Shown piece after piece: positions 62,791 to 64,000 of a DNA stretch of 64,000 bases (positions within the stretch are counted from its first letter, which is position 1; each line of letters opens with the position of its first letter). Made by a program: the position numbers and the translations under genes. The notes under the pieces were generated by a model. The model ran no database searches and had not been told where the DNA came from. It worked only from the letters and a program-made list of their open reading frames with translations. The stretch comes from Larus michahellis (lineage: Eukaryota > Chordata > Aves > Charadriiformes > Laridae): NCBI RefSeq assembly GCF_964199755.1, contig NC_133899.1, positions 85,419,371 to 85,483,370 on the forward strand. Reading direction: 5' to 3'.

Positions 62791-63415
62791 CTACTTTGCT
62801 TCAAACCTTCCTGACAGAAAATGGGACAGCGGGAAAGAGTTGGTTTTTTTTTTCACCTTGTTTACCCTAGAAATGTGATTCCAGTAATCAGTGGAGACAA
62901 TAGAAAGGGATGAAACAAGGTAAACAATTACTGTTCCCAGGAAAAAACAGCAAGACAATATTACAGCACAAAGCTTGAATGATGTATGAATTTTGTGGTG
63001 GATTGTATATGCGTCTTTTTAAAACTTGTATTTTCACTGCAGTACTAGAGAATCACTCTTAATTTAGTTACATGGGTTATGCTGAAAAGTGGTGGCAAAG
63101 TTTGTTATGTAGTTAATGAGTTTTATATAGCAATCTATATAGATAACCTCTTCCTGGAGAATCATGAGTGTTTTAAGCACTGAACAAAGTACACTAAGAA
63201 TCGTATGATTTGTAGTTCTCTTTGGAGACCTAAAGTTGGAGTCATTTTACAGAGCACTTGAATATTGTGTAGCTTCTAAGGATAAGACATGAACTCTGCA
63301 TCTAAATAAAATTCAGCCAAAAAAAAGTATTAGTAGAATGCTAAAGTAAAAACTTTAATAGATTATTTGGTCTGTAAAATTTAAGTAAGGGTGATTTTTG
63401 CCTAAAATTCTGATT

Positions 63416-63434
63416 CCCCCCCCCCCCCCCCCCC
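63416..63434. repeat. C19 homopolymer
   Basis: Nineteen consecutive C residues followed by a pyrimidine-rich stretch up to about 63460. The minus strand is a G-run able to form a quadruplex or i-motif. Such tracts often cause assembly errors, so the exact length is uncertain. Confidence 0.9.
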
Positions 63435-63904
63435 TTCTCTTTGTCTGTCCCCCACCTCCAAATGGTGCTGACAGTGATGCTAGTTCAAGACTTTTCCTGT
63501 AACAGTCTGGATTTTTTTAATTGAAGTATTTTATTTGGTGGCAGTAATATAATGGGTAAGAAATAAAGCAATTTTATAATCATGTCTTTATAGTTGTAGC
63601 TTTTAAAAATGGAGTTTTAGAAGGCATCTTGTGATTGAAGTATATCATTGTTAATGCTGGCATAGTTTGAATGTTGCTGAAATATGTGAAAGTAAATGTG
63701 TCTTCTCTTCTCTGACACTCTCTATACCATAGCAATTTGTCACTCTATTAACTGTACTAAGAAGAAAGATTTATTTTTTTTAAGGGGAGGGGAGATGTTT
63801 TTTGTGTGCTCTTTCTCGGTTTGATATCAGGACACAACTTACTAGTTATACAAAAAAAGATAATTTTCTGCTATTGATTTAAAATGTTTTGTGTGCCTTT
63901 TCAG

Positions 63905-64000
63905 GGTCAAGGAATGAGCCCCAGTGAGGCAGTGAAGCATCATTTGGGAACTGTTGAGTACCTGCAGCTTTTACGAAGGCTCAATGATACGAGGAACTTT
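63905..64000 (+). CDS. Coding exon of an unidentified gene, cut by the window edge
   Basis: A good acceptor ('ttgtgtgccttttcag') is followed by 96 bases open in one frame only; the other two stop within 8 codons. The frame starts on a codon boundary and reads GQGMSPSEAVKHHLG, then VEYLQLLRRLNDTRNF. The base composition is less AT-rich than the preceding intron. The peptide is charged and probably helical, with no signal peptide or membrane segment, so a cytoplasmic or nuclear protein is likely. I do not recognise the family and give no symbol. The exon at 21757-21847 ends in the compatible phase. An ATG at 63914 could serve as start if the upstream candidate non-coding exon at 61681 is used. 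The donor lies beyond the window. Confidence 0.6.

Larger units (their letters stand above)
61682..63904 (+). other. Probable intron upstream of the right-edge exon
   Basis: No exon is recognisable. It includes a possible regulatory block at 62460-62790 and a C19 run at 63416-63434. It ends in 'ttgtgtgccttttcag', a good polypyrimidine tract and AG. A branch-like 'ctattgattt' sits about 30 bases upstream of the AG. Confidence 0.5.

Overview
The window looks like AT-rich, gene-poor vertebrate DNA, most probably from a bird. The best evidence is three copies of the CR1 non-LTR retrotransposon. All lie on the + strand and have the avian 3' end: a version of 'ggtcccttccaaccc', then 'attctatgatt'. 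One copy (about 41309-41918) keeps about 600 bases of the reverse-transcriptase C-terminal region. No Alu, B1 or L1 sequence was seen. There are no bacterial-style gene blocks, operons, tRNA or rRNA genes or CRISPR arrays. The longest open frames (about 120-145 codons) resemble no known protein, apart from those in the large CR1.

Protein-coding content is small. The best exon is at the right edge (63905-64000, +). It has a polypyrimidine tract and AG, then 32 codons open in one frame only, and it runs off the window. A second possible exon at 21757-21847 (+) has good splice sites at both ends and finishes on a codon boundary. That matches the phase needed by the right-edge exon, so the two may belong to one gene with a very large intron. 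I do not recognise the protein. A CpG-containing segment at about 61440-61681 ends in a consensus splice donor. It could be an alternative, non-coding first exon about 2.2 kb upstream of the right-edge exon. A weaker exon candidate lies on the minus strand at 25194-25324.

Layout: 1-8590 has no recognisable gene. 8590-9045 is a GC-rich island ending in AATAAA plus an A-run, like a transcript 3' end. 9046-21756 is AT-rich non-coding DNA with a short CR1 tail (18437-18484). 21757-21847 is the candidate exon. 21848-63904 would be mostly intron if the gene model is right. It holds an old CR1 (30038-30187), an A/C-only tract (30924-31051), the large CR1 (41309-41918), fragments of an old palindromic repeat (49431-49773), an octamer hairpin (53821-53848), G and C homopolymer tracts, and several stretches rich in homeodomain-type sites that may be conserved enhancers.

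All calls come from reading the sequence by eye. I found nothing that qualifies as a new biological system. The items most worth checking are the unidentified gene and its possible alternative promoter, the polyadenylated GC-rich island, the minus-strand exon and the octamer hairpin.
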